Shown here piece by piece: positions 63,241 through 64,000 of a stretch of 64,000 nucleotides of DNA (within the stretch, counting starts at the first letter, position 1; every line of letters begins with the position of its first letter). The stretch is from assembly GCA_029817715.1 (NCBI GenBank), contig JARUPY010000154.1:771501-835500 (forward strand), written 5' to 3'. This DNA is from Melastoma dodecandrum. Taxonomy: Eukaryota > Streptophyta > Magnoliopsida > Myrtales > Melastomataceae. The notes below the pieces were generated by a model that saw only the letters and a program-made list of their open reading frames with translations, searched no databases and was not told the DNA's origin. The translations under genes and the position numbers were made by a program.

Positions 63241-64000
63241 CGTACATCAGCTCACTGCCGGAGATCAAGACTCGATCAACAGCGACGAAACGCGAGGATG
63301 GAACTGGGATCGCCTGATCCCTTGTTTACTCTTCTCTTATGCAGAAGAGATGGGGGTCACTTATCAGCTGAAGTATTTTACGTGTTCCTGACTATGTCTG
63401 GACGTAACATAAGAAGACTTTGGGCTTTGCACATACAAAACAATGTATAAGCCCAGGATAAGTTCACAGTCTTGTATACAACGACTTCTTTTGGTTACAA
63501 AATTAAAAAGTTAATTACATCTTACTTCTTTCCTCTCTGTTTTCTCTCCTCTCCGATCAACCTCCGGCCGCCAATGTTGACAACCGCCAATGTTGACAAC
63601 CTTGATTTGGTCTCCCTCATAAACAAAAGAGTTTCGGTGGATGTCTGACGAAGCTTGAAGACCCCATCTTTACTCCCTGGTTGAGTAATGCGATGGGGTC
63701 ATCCGGATCAAGGTCGGGCGGAACGAGCACCGGCGGCGGCGGTGTTAACCCCTGGGACGGTGTGGATAGCGTCGGGGTGTTACAACCAACGGGGAGTCGA
63801 GGGGGGGTTTGTCGGCTTTGTTCCCTTTCCCTTTTGGGATATTCTGCTGACGTGGACTGTAAACTTGTCTCAGGATTCTTACATCCACTCCAAATATTTA
63901 GTGGATCCATTTTGTTTTTTTCATTTCCTTTTGTTCGTGAATTATTGGTGGAATATAAAAGTGTTTTTTTTTTCATTTCGGTGTATTATATGATTATGTT
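63241..64000. other. Window-end spacer
   Basis: Open stretches on both strands match nothing I know. CAATGTTGACAACC occurs twice in a row near 63572-63601. No gene is supported; a gene could continue beyond the window. Confidence 0.3.

Overview
This window is nuclear DNA from a flowering plant. The genes have GT-AG introns of plant type. The proteins are plant-specific or plastid-targeted: phototropin, chloroplast GAPDH A, AT-hook AHL, NAC, DUF630/632, expansin-like A, LysM chitin-receptor-like, HIPP and plastid glutaredoxin. There are two solo LTRs and many TGGGCC/GGCCCA promoter boxes. I cannot name the species. All exon boundaries were placed by hand from splice signals, reading frame and family resemblance.

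Layout. 0-8 kb: a LAZ1/DUF300 gene, a decayed minus-strand histidine-phosphatase pseudogene, and mitochondrial NAD-isocitrate dehydrogenase regulatory subunit. 8.5-14.1 kb: a LysM GPI-anchored protein (minus), expansin-like A (plus) and a NAC factor (plus) whose two introns are both stop-free and divisible by three. 14.6-18 kb: a DUF630/DUF632 protein (minus). 18-27 kb is gene-poor: a 1.3 kb AT-rich fold-back element, one small conserved plant protein, and a broken nucleotide-sugar transporter copy.

27-36 kb: HMG-CoA reductase with a single intron, an intronless AHL gene, then two solo LTRs with 5-bp target-site duplications. The first LTR carries seven heat-shock-element-like GAAnnTTC cores. 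36-41 kb: a FAR1-related gene (domesticated MULE transposase) and a P-class PPR gene. 40.9-46.4 kb: a many-exon phototropin-2-like photoreceptor kinase. 47-48.5 kb: a CCR/DFR-like reductase with a one-base frameshift.

49.5-54.4 kb: ankyrin chaperone AKR2 and the plastid monothiol glutaredoxin GrxS14. 55.3-64 kb: translation release factor eRF1, a heavy-metal-associated isoprenylated protein (HIPP), GapA, a truncated tRNA-Ser-like fragment, and an SDR pseudogene missing its central exons.

The genes do not form a metabolic cluster; this is ordinary mixed euchromatin. Links between neighbours are general ones: plastid function (GapA, GrxS14, AKR2), light response (PHOT2, FRS) and cell-wall or surface proteins (EXLA, LYM). 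I found no new multi-gene system. The most interesting items are the HSE-rich solo LTR, the fold-back element, the NAC intron arrangement, the loss of the conserved regulatory serine in HMGR, active-site-region substitutions in the phototropin kinase, and four pseudogenes whose lesions can be named.
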